NCBI GenBank assembly: GCA_034401795.1
Contig: CM067363.1
Coordinates: 25,295,735-25,359,734, forward strand
Source: Chaetoderma sp. LZ-2023a
Taxonomy: Eukaryota > Mollusca > Caudofoveata > Chaetodermatida > Chaetodermatidae
Direction of reading: 5' to 3'
DNA length: 64,000 bases
Position 1 is the stretch's first letter; every line of letters starts with the position of its first letter. The notes below the pieces were generated by a model. The model ran no database searches. It was given only the letters and a program-made list of their open reading frames with translations, and was not told where the DNA came from. Positions 36,800 through 48,418 of this stretch are shown here, in pieces. Both the position numbers and the translations under genes were made by a program.

Positions 36800-39190
36800 T
36801 TTTAGGTATTATGCATTGGACAGAAAAATTCCTATATTTGGTAAGTAGGCCTACCCGTGAGTGTCAATGTAGATTGTAGTTTATTATCACAGTGACACAG
36901 CAAAAGTGACAGCATGATAAAACATAAAGAAACAAGATGACAAACACAACCGAGGACATAACAAGCCAATGTCTTTGTCATATGCCTCGTAGATGATGAT
37001 GATTTATGTTAGATGACACGCCCTCTTTGTCCGTTTTAATGACACAGTCTCTTTGTCCTTTTTAGCCACGCAAATCATCATCAACCAGATTTAGGGTATG
37101 GACGCTCCAATAGACTAGGTACGGATGGACCGGTACGGTTTTGTTACGGAATCATTACGAAGTATAAGGCCTGTATGGCCTTTTGTTGGTCAAAATATTT
37201 GAGCTTAAAACTAACCATCACTATTTCCGGTTAAGGTTAATAAACTTTTGTGACTTGTGTCATGTAGATATGATGGATACATATATCTATACATCTTATG
37301 TATTCATAATAACATATTATACATATATACACGTTTACACTTCTAGACAGTACAAGGCGCATGAAAATCATACATGTCCACCTGTGCTTAAATCATGGAA
37401 ACAAAGTAGGCTATACATTCTACTAGGTACTGACAATCCCTGCCAGTTTCGTATAAACGGTTGTACACATGTGGATTCAAATACTGGATCTGAAGGTGAT
37501 TTCTCCAGCAGATTTGCCTAAGCGGTTACACAGACTTCAGGTATGATCGGCTACAAATGATTAACCAGTCGGGACAGCATCTGTCTTGAACATGCGTATG
37601 GCTCCAGTATATCTATATTTCAGTAATTGTAGTAAGACAAAGCGTAGCGACTTCCCAGGCCACGTTTGGACTGCTTCGAGTTTTCTGTTTGTAAACAATT
37701 AATTAATTATTGGTTTGTAATAATGAAGCATGACCTTTGCATGTATGGAGGTTTTGTATTTGTCACTACAACAGCAACCATTGTCCCATCACAACTTTTG
37801 ACTAAAACTAAAACAAACTGTGCAAATTATTGTCTATTTTCTGATACGCAGCCTATATATAGATACTTTATAATTTAATGCGGCAGATATAATACAATAT
37901 TAGCTCATATAGAAAAACCAATAACTCGTTTGTAATTTACTGACCAGTCTACGTTCTGAAGTCGCGCATTTCTGTCGTCCATGCCAGTTCAACTCGTCTG
38001 CTAGTGCCCGTTCGAAATCTGGTAACGGTTCAAATTGGTTTGATCTACGCCTAAATTCGGCACTTCATCGCCATCTTCAGGCCCGGAGTCACTATTTCCC
38101 TCAGATATGAGTTCATACTCGTTCTAGTGAATGCTGCCTGGAGAATAAGGCGAGAAATATTACCGTTATTTGAGTAAATTTCCATTTTCAGCGATGAAAG
38201 AGTTGGGGTTTTTTTATTATAGAAATGCAGGTCTATTTTCTGACGTCACATCCCCGTTTTGACGCTAGTACTTCCGTTTCAGTTTCGTTTTTGGGAAGGT
38301 ACGAAAATGGGCACTTTCGACGAAGTATTTACAGAATTATCTGTATCCTATGACAATATGATATTGTAATATATTTAGTCAGTATATGTTGCGTTATTTG
38401 CACGTATCAGAACACAAAAATCTCGCTGCGTATAGTACTTGGTCTTTAATACATAATAAAATATTATTTTATATTGACAAATTCATGCACAATTGTAACG
38501 TTGAAATTTATACACAGAATAAATTTTAGCCATTTAGTATTGAGACTAAATTTGAAACTTCCTGTCATTTTATGAGAGGCCCTGCTTAAATATCATGATA
38601 AACATCATTAAAACGTTGTTCAGCAATTATCTGTGATATAAATGAGGGAGTGGAGTTTAAAAGGTATACTCACCTGATTTTTCAAGCAGTAATTCAAAAT
38701 TCAGAAAATCTGTGAAGTGCTGCCCATTGCATTGTGTATGATAGCAATTGGGGGTGGGGGTTGGGTGGGGTGGGTAGGCTACTCATCCTTTAGCAGGAGT
38801 CAACTATCTTAATTATACTTTGCCTCAGTATGGGGAGCCAGTGCATTGATGGTTGCAGATTGGAGTCGAGTTACCATGACTGAATCAAAGCATTGTTAAT
38901 AATCAAAGTGTGGCTATAGATATCTGGGAATGTAACAGGCCTATAAATTAAAAGACATTGGATGTAATCACCCTGATTTTGGACATAGTAAACTATTGAA
39001 AAAATCCTAATTCTTGCTCCTGGAAATCAGAGATAGGATACAAATACACTATAGACAGTACATTGAGAATTCACAGGTTGACATGTACCCACTCTATATT
39101 TTAGTGGATACGGTTCTTTAATGAAAAAAACCGTTAGTAAAATACGAGGCGCGTACATAAAGAAAATCCAAAGTTGTGCCCTCATTAAGA
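36800..39190. other. No gene seen
   Basis: AT-rich DNA. G-rich GGGTGGGGTGGG tract near 38750-38778. Frames such as 37183-37521 lack motifs. No supported element. Confidence 0.5.
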
Positions 39191-39194
39191 AAAA

Positions 39195-39350
39195 TACCTA
39201 TATAGCCTCATTGTCAATACATACCTACACGACAGTCAACACCATTCTCTCTTTACTAATACCATTCCTCTATTTCACGTCACGTCGATGTCGTCCTGCT
39301 CATTAACTGTCCAATCTACGAGATCTGATTATGATAAATTAGACACATTG
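39195..39350 (+). repeat. Repeat E, copy 2
   Basis: Paralogue of 17195-17345 in the same orientation. Confidence 0.75.
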
Positions 39351-39419
39351 ACGGACTTTCCGAAAGAGCGGCCATTAATCGATCGACCAGAGATCTTAAC
39401 ACACCACCAACATATGTGC

Positions 39420-39628
39420 TTAATATTTTAATCCTCAAGCAGGCCAAAATAACATCTGCAGTGGTTTTAGGAAATGTCTATTTGCAGACCAAGAGAAGAC
39501 TATTGTTTAATTTACCACTGGAATGACTGGCTCGATAACAGAGCCAATGATTCCATTGATACATATTCAAAATTAGTCTTCTCTTTGTCTGCAAATAAAC
39601 ATTTTTATCTGACCATCTTTTGCGGTTA
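39420..39628. mobile_element. MITE family B
   Basis: CTGCAGTGGTTTTAGGAAAT, TCTATTTGCAGACCAAGAG, palindrome GACTGGCTCGATAACAGAGC, then TTTGTCTGCAAATAAACA and a GCGGTTAAATGG right end. Confidence 0.75.
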
Positions 39629-39689
39629 AATGGCAAATTGTACGCAGCATTGATGAACAAGTTTTACTGCATGCCATAGGTGGACCCGG

Positions 39690-39920
39690 ATGTCAGGATT
39701 CCACGTGTTCTTATGGATCACGGATTCATTATGATTGTCTCCACTGGAAGAACGTGCTGAGTGAATCAATTAGCTATTCCACATGAACATAAGTTTGGAG
39801 ACAATAAATCATCATATATATTTGAAGACTCGAATCTGATTCAACGGACACTGGGTAGGGCCATTTAAAGGTGGCTACTAAAGACACGCCGTCAACTCAT
39901 GCAAGTTATTTGATATGAAA
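39690..39920 (+). repeat. Inverted copy of the 17577-17810 fragment
   Basis: TGTCTCCACTGGAAGAACGT, CATGAACATAAGTTTGGAGA and AAAGGTGGCTACTAAAGACA match the reverse complement of 17.6-17.8 kb. The frame is lost here. Confidence 0.65.
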
Positions 39921-40084
39921 GATTGCATTTGCATACAAATGATAGTGTTCCTTAAAGACACGAGGTCACTCGTTTTAAAGAACCACCATCTTTTAGTCAC
40001 AAATGATACCTGTTCATTTTATTGAGATTTGTCCGTGCGGTTAATATACTCTACACTTTAAATTGACCCCATTGTATTCCGGAT

Positions 40085-40180
40085 TCTTGCAGGATCAGCT
40101 TTCGGAAAGTCCGTCTGCAAACCCTGAGTTTCTAATTTCCGCATTTCCCACAGCATTTCAATTCATCGTTGGCCGTATTA
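40085..40180 (+). repeat. Repeat C fragment
   Basis: GAGTTTCTAATTTCCGCATT and CATTTCAATTCATCGTTGGC, a short third copy of repeat C in the same orientation as 18.4 kb. Confidence 0.65.
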
Positions 40181-40205
40181 AAGCGCTCAAAATACTATTT
40201 ATTTC

Positions 40206-40565
40206 AATTAACCACTTAATTCCCAATACCTTTCAAGGAAATTTTCAATTTAGCAGCCAAAAAGAGTATTTTTGTACATTTGTAACGAAAATTTACAAAA
40301 AATAGATTTCTGTTATCCTTCAAATGGACATTGATGACAAGTATAATGGTCAAGAAAATTCAAATTTCTGCTTAGCCGGTGTCCAATTGCAGACCAAGAA
40401 GAGTATTTTTTTTAATTTTACCACTGGGATGACTGGCTCGGTTACCGAGCCAGTCATTCCAGTGGTAAAGTTTCAAAAATATTCTTCTCGTAGCCTGCAA
40501 ATGAACATTTGACAAGATCACTGCAGGTGCCGTTTTTGACCAACTTGACCATTAAAGGGTTAAGT
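40206..40565. mobile_element. MITE family B, enlarged by internal duplication
   Basis: TTAACCACTTAATTCCC at the left and ATTAAAGGGTTAA at the right. A partial first palindrome (40240-40340) precedes a complete one (40380-40510) with GACTGGCTCGGTTACCGAGC. Confidence 0.75.
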
Positions 40566-40609
40566 TGACACAAGCTGGGTTAAAGGATACAAGCTTCTGA
40601 CACCTCAAG

Positions 40610-41100
40610 GACATCTTAGACATCTAGGTTATACTATGTGTTTGAAGACAATTGTTTGAAACTCGTCAAGGCAACTGTTATATACGCGTCACTTGATAGT
40701 GTGGGAGGGAGTTTATGGAAGAGTTTCTCATTATTTCCTTGTATAGCATCTACCTGTAACATGTATGACCTAAAAACAATCGTTATCGAGCTGGCACGGA
40801 ATATCTTTTGCAACACAAACGGTTGTTCTGGACGTGTCACGTTACCAAATACATTGCGGCCAACGATGAATTGAAAGGCTGTGGGAAATGCGGAAATTAG
40901 AAACTCAACGTCTAGCTCTGGTGGGAGATTACCAAATACATCGTATTTGTTTGAGCAGAGCATGCCAGTTCTCTTGATACTTTATTGTTGTTGAAATGAA
41001 TTCTCAGCATAATCGTTATGTATCATCGTATTTTTCATCCTTGCCACTCATTGTCGTGATTATGTTTACAAGTATTAAGAATAATATTCTTGTTGACATT
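40610..41100 (-). repeat. Repeat C, copy 2, with open frame
   Basis: Inverted relative to 18270-18780. Minus frame 40634-40963 (109 residues) reads NKYDVFGNLPPELDVEFLIS, then FPTAFQFIVG, which faintly resembles an F-box-like helical start (LPPEL). No confident family. Confidence 0.6.
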
Positions 41101-41360
41101 TTTCTAACAAATTTACACACAAACATTTTATTTTCATTAAATCTTAACGATTCATAGTACATTATAAGTGTGATGTTCACAAAAAACTCTAAGCATCTAT
41201 TTTGTAAGACATATTTAGAAAATCAGACCATCACCTACCTTCGCGTGTGCGATGGCAATCGAAAACAAAGTTGGTAGTATCGGGGAACCGAGAAAACATC
41301 AAATGGAGGCGGGTCGTGGTGACGCCAATATTCCCTTATTGATATATAACTCTCAAATGT
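41101..41360. other. No gene seen
   Basis: AT-rich spacer without a recognisable feature. Confidence 0.45.
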
Positions 41361-41361
41361 T

Positions 41362-41552
41362 TTCAAGAAAGTTTCGATTTTCTCATAGAAAATGTTCATT
41401 TTCCGACCAAGAGAAGATTGTTTTTGAAAATTTAACCCTGGACTGACTGGAGTAAATTTCCAAAAATAGTCTTCTGTTAGTTTACAAATGGGCATTGTTC
41501 AAGAACACTGTAGAAGCCAATTTTGGCTGATATGAGTGTTAAATGGTTAAAG
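41362..41552. mobile_element. MITE family B, core partly deleted
   Basis: CGATTTTCTCATAGAAAATG, CCGACCAAGAGAAGATTG, a shortened palindrome, then GTGTTAAATGGTTAA. Confidence 0.7.
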
Positions 41553-41639
41553 AGTGGCATTGCAAAATGACGGAGGGAGAATATGTCAAATCTAACAGCG
41601 ATAGCCGAGGCAAGACATGGCATCAGAAATTGTTAGACT

Positions 41640-42262
41640 ACAATGGGTCATTCTTCACAGCACCAATCCGTGCCTGTAACCATCTTCATGCGCCGGTCAC
41701 AGCGTCTACTACCATACAAGTATTTAAGAGTAAGCTAAAAGGAATGCAGACCATAAGGTATTATGTTGGGTCCAGACAAGCTAATATTAATCTAAGTCGG
41801 CTTCGCAATGGATACAGTAGTCTTAATAGGCATCTGTTTGACAATCATTTGACGGACTCCACAAGTTTTTCTTGTGGACATCTTGATGAAACCGTTGAAC
41901 ATTATATCTTCTACTCTTTTTAGGGAGCAAAGACTTGCTTTCCGTGATGCATTAGTGACTAATGATATTCTTCATACACTCACGTTAAGACACATCTTAT
42001 ATAGCGACACTAATTTCAGTATAGAAAAGAATATCAAGACATCAGAAATTATCTGCCAATATCTTGTCGATACTGACCGTTTTTAACAACATCCCGCTTG
42101 CTATCCAAATCTGAAGCAAACTGTATCCGAACTCGTGTTTATATAACTGGTGAAAGAGATAAAACATAATATAAACCATTGAACCAAAAATGTACATATG
42201 TGGATGCATTCAGTACGGTGTAGAGCGCGGATGATTTTCGCATTTCCAGGGCAAAATTAACC
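41640..42262 (+). mobile_element. CR1/Rex-like LINE 3' end
   Basis: A 5'-truncated copy of the family at 19440-22870. Coding remnant: APVTASTTIQVFKSKLKGMQ, YYVGSRQANINLSRLRNG, a C-x-C knuckle (SFSCGHLDETVEHYIF), then in another frame LFREQRLAFRDALV, ending TAA at 42084-42086. The 3' UTR (ACTCGTGTTTATATAACTGG, GATGCATTCAGTACGGTGTA) matches the other copy. Confidence 0.82.
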
Positions 42263-42354
42263 TACTGTTGAATATTTTGGACACGGCTGAATTGGAGGAG
42301 TCCAATTGGGTTAAAAATGTTCAACAAAGCATTTCTTACTAACTAACATGAAAT

Positions 42355-42575
42355 TGTACGCCACAGCGCCCAATCAAATTAGCTTCAAAATATTCACACG
42401 CATGTTTATTAAATAGTAAAGATATACAATTCGTACAACAATGCTTACTCTGTTATCAATTAAGCGTTCGTGACGAACTTATCTACGTCATTCATGACGT
42501 CACTGATTATGATGTCACACCTGCATGTCACGTAGTTGATTATGACATCATATAATTGCTGGATAAACTGGAAAT
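42355..42575. mobile_element. MITE family A, half copy
   Basis: GCGCCCAATCAAATTAGCTT, ACAATTCGTACAAC, TACGTCATTCATGACGTCAC and a degenerate end TAAACTGGAAATG. Confidence 0.7.
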
Positions 42576-42604
42576 GCTGATTCCATATCGTAATTTTGAA
42601 TACG

Positions 42605-42705
42605 ATGTAAAAAAAATGTTCTGCTGAATATTTAAAAAATAATTGGATTGAAAGAAGGCAGTAATTTTTCCAATCCAATTATGTTCAAAATATTTATTTA
42701 TTTTG
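42605..42705. repeat. MITE family A' hairpin core
   Basis: TAATTGGATTGAAAGAAGGC paired with TTTTTCCAATCCAATTATG. Confidence 0.6.
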
Positions 42706-43361
42706 TTTTTGGAACATGTACTGTATACGACTGATGTGGGTACATCACACCGTCCTCTGCCCTGTGGCGCTATTATGGTTGAAACTGAACCCTCGCGTTC
42801 TGGTTCTTAACGGTAGTTCCGAGCCCCCCCCCCCCAATAAGATTTTCGTAAACTTTGCATTGAGCCCACAAGGTCCTAAGTTCGGCCCTGATTACTCAGA
42901 ATAGCCAACAACATTTTCCAACTACCGCAACAACAGAACACAGCTTATCATCCCGCCACATCATAGTATCAAGGGAGTTAACTCATAAACACCGTTATAT
43001 AATATAGGTAATTGGTGATTGATATCAGTATTTCGTAGGTTCACATGGTTATCTTCAGAGAATGTAATTTTATGCGAGGTATGGTGATAATTTTCGTATG
43101 AAGAAACGCCGTGTACTGGACTGGTCATTTAATTTTGGCTAAAACTGATAATCACTCACCCATATCATAATCAGCTCACGAGCTCTTATGTAGGACAAGT
43201 ACCAAATTTAAAAACAATCTGACGTACTCATCGGGATTTTAATTATCCTGACACCATGTGATGAGTTTATTTTGACGTGTATTCATTATAGAGTGTTCCT
43301 AGCATAACTAAACTAATTGTTTATAAAGTCTTTCATGACGAAACTTGCCTCAGCACTGGGT
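42706..43361. other. No gene seen; C-run at 42826-42835
   Basis: AT-rich, no supported feature apart from a poly-C tract. Confidence 0.5.
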
Positions 43362-43551
43362 ATGAGGAAAGTCTATTTGCAGACAAAGAAAAGATTGATT
43401 TTGAAGGTTTACCACTGAAATGCCGGGCTCGATCACCGTGCCACTTATTCCAGTGGTAAATTTATAAAAATAGTCTCCTGGTCTGCAAATGGACATTCAA
43501 TAAGAAAATATCTTTATTTTCTTGACCAAATTTAGCAATTAAAAAGTTAAA
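43362..43551. mobile_element. MITE family B
   Basis: GTCTATTTGCAGACAAAGAA, palindrome CACTGAAATGCCGGGCTCGA, TCTGCAAATGGACATT and right end AAAAAGTTAAATG. Confidence 0.75.
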
Positions 43552-43844
43552 TGTACATCATTGACTTTGACAGGGAATCGAACCCACAACCGCCAAAAGC
43601 ATCAAACATCAGCAAACCCCACACACGCTTCCACCACAAGAACCACAAAAGACAAAAGCCTTACTTTGCCGGTGAGGCTTTCACGATCTGAGTTTCTGAT
43701 ACACCGTCAAATGACGTCAGATCGTTAACTTTCAAATTCTGTTTAAACCCTTGCGATGGAATTCAAAATGAAGTTTACCCCCTCTTAAATGTCAACAGCT
43801 CCTCATAGCGCCCAGGATGCAACTCATATGAATTAGCCGAAGTT

Positions 43845-43925
43845 TTTTTCCCAATAAAACGATAATGTGTGCAGGCCAAGGGCAGACTATTTTTGTAAAT
43901 TTACCACTGAACACTATAAAATAGC
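43845..43925. repeat. MITE family B, half copy
   Basis: GTGTGCAGGCCAAGGGCAGA and TTTGTAAATTTACCACTGAA; the second arm is missing. Confidence 0.6.
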
Positions 43926-44009
43926 TTTCTGCCCTCAAGACAATTACCGAGAACGTGTTTTGACCAGGATGTTCGCCAAAGGGGAAATTGTTAACAAAAT
44001 TTGATTCTT

Positions 44010-44165
44010 TGATTAACCAGCGTCCATTTGCAGGCTAAGAAAATCGTAGTTTTGGAAATTTACCACTGGAATGACTGGCTTGGTTACCGAGCCAGTCATT
44101 CCAATGGTAAATTTTTTAAAATACCTCTTGGCCTGCAACTGGACATTAGTAGTAGATAAATTAAG
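44010..44165. mobile_element. MITE family B at left border of the virus-like block
   Basis: CGTCCATTTGCAGGCTAAGA, perfect-looking centre GACTGGCTTGGTTACCGAGC, and GGCCTGCAACTGGACATT. Confidence 0.8.
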
Positions 44166-44180
44166 GCTGCTAGAACAGAA

Positions 44181-44440
44181 GACTGTCAGAACAGAGGATC
44201 GCCGATCGGCGGCTACAGGAAGACTGTCAGAACAGAGGATCACCGATCAGCAGCCACAGGAGGGAGGTGGGCTGTCAGAATAGAGGCGTGATAACGTTGC
44301 AGCAACTCGTCTGTACACCCATTAAGAGAAACACATCCTTAGTGGCATACAGATCACCTGTGATCAACAACACATTACATGGTCCGAATGCCCATTTAGA
44401 GACACACGTTCTACATGATACAGATCACCTGTGATCAACC
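44181..44440. repeat. Short direct repeats before the virus-like genes
   Basis: A 41-bp unit starting GACTGTCAGAACAGAGGATC is repeated at 44181 and 44222, with a partial third at about 44272. Then AGATCACCTGTGATCAAC, built on a GATCAC-CT-GTGATC palindrome, occurs at 44351 and 44422, each followed by ACACATTACA. Confidence 0.85.
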
Positions 44441-44493
44441 ACACATTACAGGGTCTAATCTTTCAGAGACGAATCTGATCAACGTTGTGTACC

Positions 44494-44787
44494 ATGGGTT
44501 ACCCCGAAGAGCTATGGAGTTACATGCATGTTGAAGGCTGTGCGGCATGGCGGGAAAAGGTGGCACGATCATTACATGACCTGGGGGACTATGCAAATAG
44601 ATTGCTTGAGTCCTGGAGAGCTTCTCCTGACCTAATAATCCCAACAGTAGTAGACGAGTTACTCGCCCGAAATTCACCAACAATACAGGAGTTAAGATGC
44701 TATCCACTGACAGAAATGGCATTAACCGAATTATGGAAGTATTTACATGACCTGGGCGGTCGGTCTCCAGTGACGCTATCGAGTTAG
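44494..44787 (+). CDS. Small helical protein, unknown, virus-like block
   Basis: 97 residues from an ATG in ACCATGG context to TAG. Mostly charged, predicted helical by eye, with repeated W/L/D patterns (GYPEELWSYM, LWKYLHDLGG). No signal peptide, membrane segment or cysteine motif. I do not recognise it. First gene after the direct repeats on the plus strand. Confidence 0.5.
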   Translation: MGYPEELWSYMHVEGCAAWREKVARSLHDLGDYANRLLESWRASPDLIIPTVVDELLARNSPTIQELRCYPLTEMALTELWKYLHDLGGRSPVTLSS

Positions 44788-44932
44788 AACAAGAACATCT
44801 CGACAAGGCTGCTCAGACAAACACGTAGTCACGACCTGTGTCACATAGGCATGAGGGGATTACCCACAGGCCCTTCCAGCTGCCTTGGCAACGCTATCGT
44901 GGCAGAACGCTAAAGTGCCTACCATCTGCACC

Positions 44933-45145
44933 ATGGCAGACTCTGCCATGTTCACAGGTGACACAGAGGTTCTGGTGTGGCATCGGCTGCAGACAACCAA
45001 GCCCAGACCTTTCTACACCATAGAAATGGCAGACATACTCAATTTCCTCACGTGGGTGAAATCGGTTGTAGATATTTTTCCGCAGATGGTCGCGGAAGGG
45101 ATTATACTGAGGCCCGTCTCGGAAGTGGGCCCACTTGACATCTAA
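44933..45145 (+). CDS. Small protein, unknown, virus-like block
   Basis: 70 residues from an ATG in CACCATGG context, an alternative to a longer upstream-open frame from 44885. Contains FYTIEMADILNFLTWVKSVV, probably an amphipathic helix. Ends at TAA just before the convergent minus-strand gene. Function unknown. Confidence 0.42.
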   Translation: MADSAMFTGDTEVLVWHRLQTTKPRPFYTIEMADILNFLTWVKSVVDIFPQMVAEGIILRPVSEVGPLDI

Positions 45146-45195
45146 TATCCTGGCTGTCTGTGAGGCAGCCACCACAGGTATGAGCAGTATACATC

Positions 45196-45546
45196 CTATA
45201 CATGGAGGGTTAAACCAAACAAGGTGAACCCCTCGAGAAATATCTGTGTCAGATCGAGCCCTGTGTCGGCCTCGATGCCGATCTTCATCCCATCTGGGGC
45301 AGGTCTTAGCTGCTTCACTTTACCACCAGCTATAAGCCATAGCCCTACCACAATGGGTGTTGTTTGCGGACTTGTGAGCCCGACACGCTCGAGCAGCTTC
45401 ACCGAGTCCTTCGCCTTCGAGGAGTGCGACACACCCTCAAACCGTAAGACACCCTCCTGAATATTGATAGCTTCTTCTGATCCATCAAAGGGGCGACGCA
45501 GCAGGAGCTTTCCTCCAGTGACACCCACTCCTAGGACCCATTGCAA
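45196..45546 (-). pseudogene. Unknown minus-strand frame, virus-like block
   Basis: 116 codons with no ATG at the 5' end (a stop lies immediately upstream of a TTG). It begins GVGVTGGKLLLRRPFDGSEE and continues with alternating beta-like stretches such as GLWLIAGGKV and KIGIEADTG. It is read convergently with 44933-45145. Possibly a structural protein fragment; not recognised. The lack of a start suggests 5' damage. Confidence 0.4.
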
Positions 45547-45603
45547 CTAGAGTTGTACCATCTCCTATATAGGTCAGGAATGATGACCCCTGTTATAAAG
45601 CTT

Positions 45604-46245
45604 TCAGACCATGCAATCTTTCTTCACAACAGTAAAGAGGGGCGTGACCTCTAGGCCAATAACCACTGGAGGTCTATATAGTGGCACCCATGCTCGCCAA
45701 TTACCACCAGGTCCAGCGCAGTACCACACCACGTTATTTTCGAAGACTACCTGCAGCTGTTTCGCCAAGGTCAACACCACGTGACATCGGTGGGGCATGC
45801 TTCACAGTCGGCTCTAAGACATGAAAGCTGAGATCATCGTCCAAATTGTTAACATCCTCAATCTTGTCCAGTAACTGCTCTATTAGGGGATGGAGGATGA
45901 ACTTCGTCTTCGGGAAGTCATAGTGGAACATTATTTTGTCCCCATCCCTCTCTCGACCCAGACGTTGCTTCGAGACATCCTTTAGGTCAGTGAGCAGCTC
46001 TACACCATTTCCACCGACGGGATGGAAGGAGAATGTCTTGGGGTCTGCTCCATATTGGAGGACGAACGACTTGCCATCGCTTTCCTTAACCTTGGTGGCA
46101 TCAACGTCGTACACATCCACGAGATCAGCGAGACTGGTTGAGTGAGCAAATATGGACTATGTATATGGGGTTTAAATGAAGTGTATAGCCATGCCTGCCG
46201 ATTGTCCGACTGATACTCCAACACGGGAAGAATGTCATCAGACAA
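45604..46245 (-). pseudogene. Unknown virus-like protein, frameshifted
   Basis: Three frame segments follow each other on the minus strand: 46245-46125, then 46120-45734 (DVYDVDATKVKESDGKSF, FSFHPVGGNGVELL), then 45798-45604 (FENNVVWYCAGPGGNWRAW). The frame changes lie near 46125 and 45790. No ATG begins the first segment, which is preceded by a stop at about 46250. Composition is soluble, mixed alpha/beta. No family recognised. Confidence 0.42.
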
Positions 46246-46260
46246 TCTCTAGTTGGTAGA

Positions 46261-46970
46261 TGTGCAGTTCGGTATCGCATAGAATGGGTTCATTTCAAGG
46301 TAGCTCAGCATTTCACTACGTATGTACACGCCGATGTGTTACATCCGCCACCGGGAAGTACCTACCACAGCTCACTGACTGAAGTAGGGTTAGACGTGAT
46401 AGAATATCTCCCAGGAGCCATCAGCAAACTGTGGAAAGCGATCAGTCCCAACATGTTCACCCACGTAAATCACCTATTTGACAGCTCCACCATTAGTCTA
46501 TATGCCAGCATGGATGGTCTGTCGGATGGCCAATTAGAGCAGATTGACACCATCAGACAGAATGTTGTCCACGAGACAGACAAGTACCGCAGAACACGCA
46601 GGCGATATAAAACAGCCTACAACAGTCTAACACGCACAATCACAGCTGCGGGTGTGATTGTAGCCAGTGCTGGTGTAGCCGCCATTGCCACCCTCGCTAC
46701 ATGGGTGGGTACTATCGTCGTTATCGAGCTGGGTGGTGTGCCACAGGCTTGGCGGCTGGACAGCGTCACATCACCAGGAAGCTGGAGAAACATGCTAAGT
46801 ATGTAACACTGGCACAGAGAAATCGACGAGTCTGTCAGCAAAGCTCTCGAGGATGGGTAGGTCAGCGATGAAGGGTACCACCATATATTGAAGCTCCCAA
46901 CTCTGTACCACACAGAGAAACTCAAAGTGCGCCAGCAATACTTCAAAAGCTCCAAGGTGAGCGGGTGGAC
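46261..46970 (+). pseudogene. Unknown membrane-associated virus-like protein, frameshifted
   Basis: The reading is open upstream of a GTG at 46336. It contains a helical N-terminal part (EVGLDVIEYLPGAISKLWKA), a basic stretch (TDKYRRTRRRYKTAYNSL) and a hydrophobic glycine/alanine-rich segment (GVIVASAGVAAIATLATWVG), then shifts frame near 46735. The tail contains SKALEDG and an acidic heptad-like region. I associate a similar layout (helix, hydrophobic segment, then SKALxDGxIxxxEF) with invertebrate proteins of viral or transposon origin; that is recollection, not a search. Stops near 46806 and 46858. Confidence 0.42.
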
Positions 46971-47105
46971 ATGGAGGAGTAAAAACACGAAATGCTGCAG
47001 TAGGGTTGCATCGAAGATCTCTACAGTGCCAAATAGTATGTTGCGTCCACGGCTGGAACAGTGGCTTTAAGATGACTACTATAGATTCTATTCCCGACGA
47101 ACCTC

Positions 47106-48242
47106 ATGACAATCGACCAGAGCCAACCGCCCTTCCTGGGTACACTCTGGACTCGCTCAAGAGCTGGACTACATGGTCTCCTGGATGACATACCAGACCT
47201 AACACCTATTTCGATCACAGTCGACGGGCGGTCCCGCATCAGCTTTTCCATTAAATCGCGACCACTGACCAATCTTGCAATCACCATCAAGGATGCGAAG
47301 AAAGCTCTTACCTGAATGGCAGGCTGGAATCTCTAGTTCTGGAACCAACAGCTGAACTTTGCCATGTGTTGTGCCACAGCAGGATGTGGCGTCGGCGCGG
47401 GTTTGATGCACTCCTATTCTGGTCCCCCCCCCCCAAAGCTGTGCTCATTGCCAGCTGTCTCAGATTCCATGTGTACTACATGGTGAGACGAATCCTCCAT
47501 AGGCTGAGTGCAAGCCTGCCTGATACGAATGATTTCGATCCGCAGCCTGTCGGCACCGCTAGCTACAGCCTCTCAGCAGCCAGTAGACCCCAGCGGGAGT
47601 TCAATACCCACTCAGACTATCATTTCCATGATGGAAACAACAGCGGTCTAGGCGTTATGTATGGCAACCTGAGACGAGACTACTCAGGCTTCCCCTATCA
47701 AACACCCCGAAAAATCGGCCGTCGGAAGACAGTGACATTCTCATTCGATCTAGACTCAGAGCCCGGAGCGAGGGTGCAGAATATGCACATAGCTGGCATT
47801 AGCCAAGAGCACCCAGATGCCTGGAAATACTTTACCCCACACACAACCCCAGGGCTTACACCGGTCCTTAGAAGCATTATGTTATTGTCTTCTGACTGCC
47901 CAAACCAAGCAGCGCCACTCTACAGATGGGGTGAGTGGCAAAGAGGTGCAGGCTATGTTCAGCAGTCTCGTCGAGGATATGATCATCATTTCAGACCCTA
48001 GCAGCCTCATTGCCCAGTTCCAGCCAGCCTTACAGAAGGCCCACCGCCAGCTGGACCTTGCCATATCTCCACACCTGCAGCTTATTCCGAGCAACCTGAT
48101 CGTGAATATCGCGGACCTGGTGGTCAGGGGTTATAACAACATGATAGTGGAGGGGAGTTACCCCGGTGTCCACTTTGGGTTTAACACTGACATCAACTCA
48201 GCTGGGCATGTCGTCCCATCCCTGTGGCACAAGCATCTCTGA
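47106..48242 (+). pseudogene. Unknown virus-like gene(s), frameshifted
   Basis: Three plus-strand frames overlap in series: 47106-47315 (PDLTPISITVDGRSRISFSI), 47319-48001 (HSDYHFHDGNNSGLGVMYGN, TVTFSFDLDSEP) and 47817-48242 (LIAQFQPALQKAHRQLDLAI, GVHFGFNTDINSAGHVVP). A C9 run at 47426-47434 is a likely slippage point. They may be one gene or two. Beta-rich content is compatible with a capsid-type protein, but no signature was identified. Confidence 0.4.
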
Positions 48243-48418
48243 AAGCCAGTGCTACCATCATTCTGACTGTCATTCCGATGCACAGAGTGCTGGATGACAA
48301 ACGGCGACCTATGCTGACACTCACCATCCTGCCCAGCAGTGCTAGCAGGATGATAGCCCTACCAGTGGTGTCAGGTCTGGCTATTGCTGTGCTTATCACC
48401 AGTCTTCTCCGCCGCTAG
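48227..48418 (+). CDS. Small membrane protein, unknown
   Basis: About 64 codons with two hydrophobic segments (ASATIILTVIPM and IALPVVSGLAIAVLITSLL) and a basic end LLRR*. The ATG is unclear; the frame opens before 48224 and uses GTG there. It overlaps the end of the previous frame and the 3' end of the convergent gene 48371-48772. Function unknown. Confidence 0.35.
   Translation, partial: AQASLKASATIILTVIPMHRVLDDKRRPMLTLTILPSSASRMIALPVVSGLAIAVLITSLLRR

Noticed and set aside
43560-43690. Possible tRNA or tRNA-derived SINE on the minus strand (GGTTCGATTCC-like box at about 43568-43580)
   Set aside because: A B-box-like word is present but no A box or cloverleaf could be fitted.
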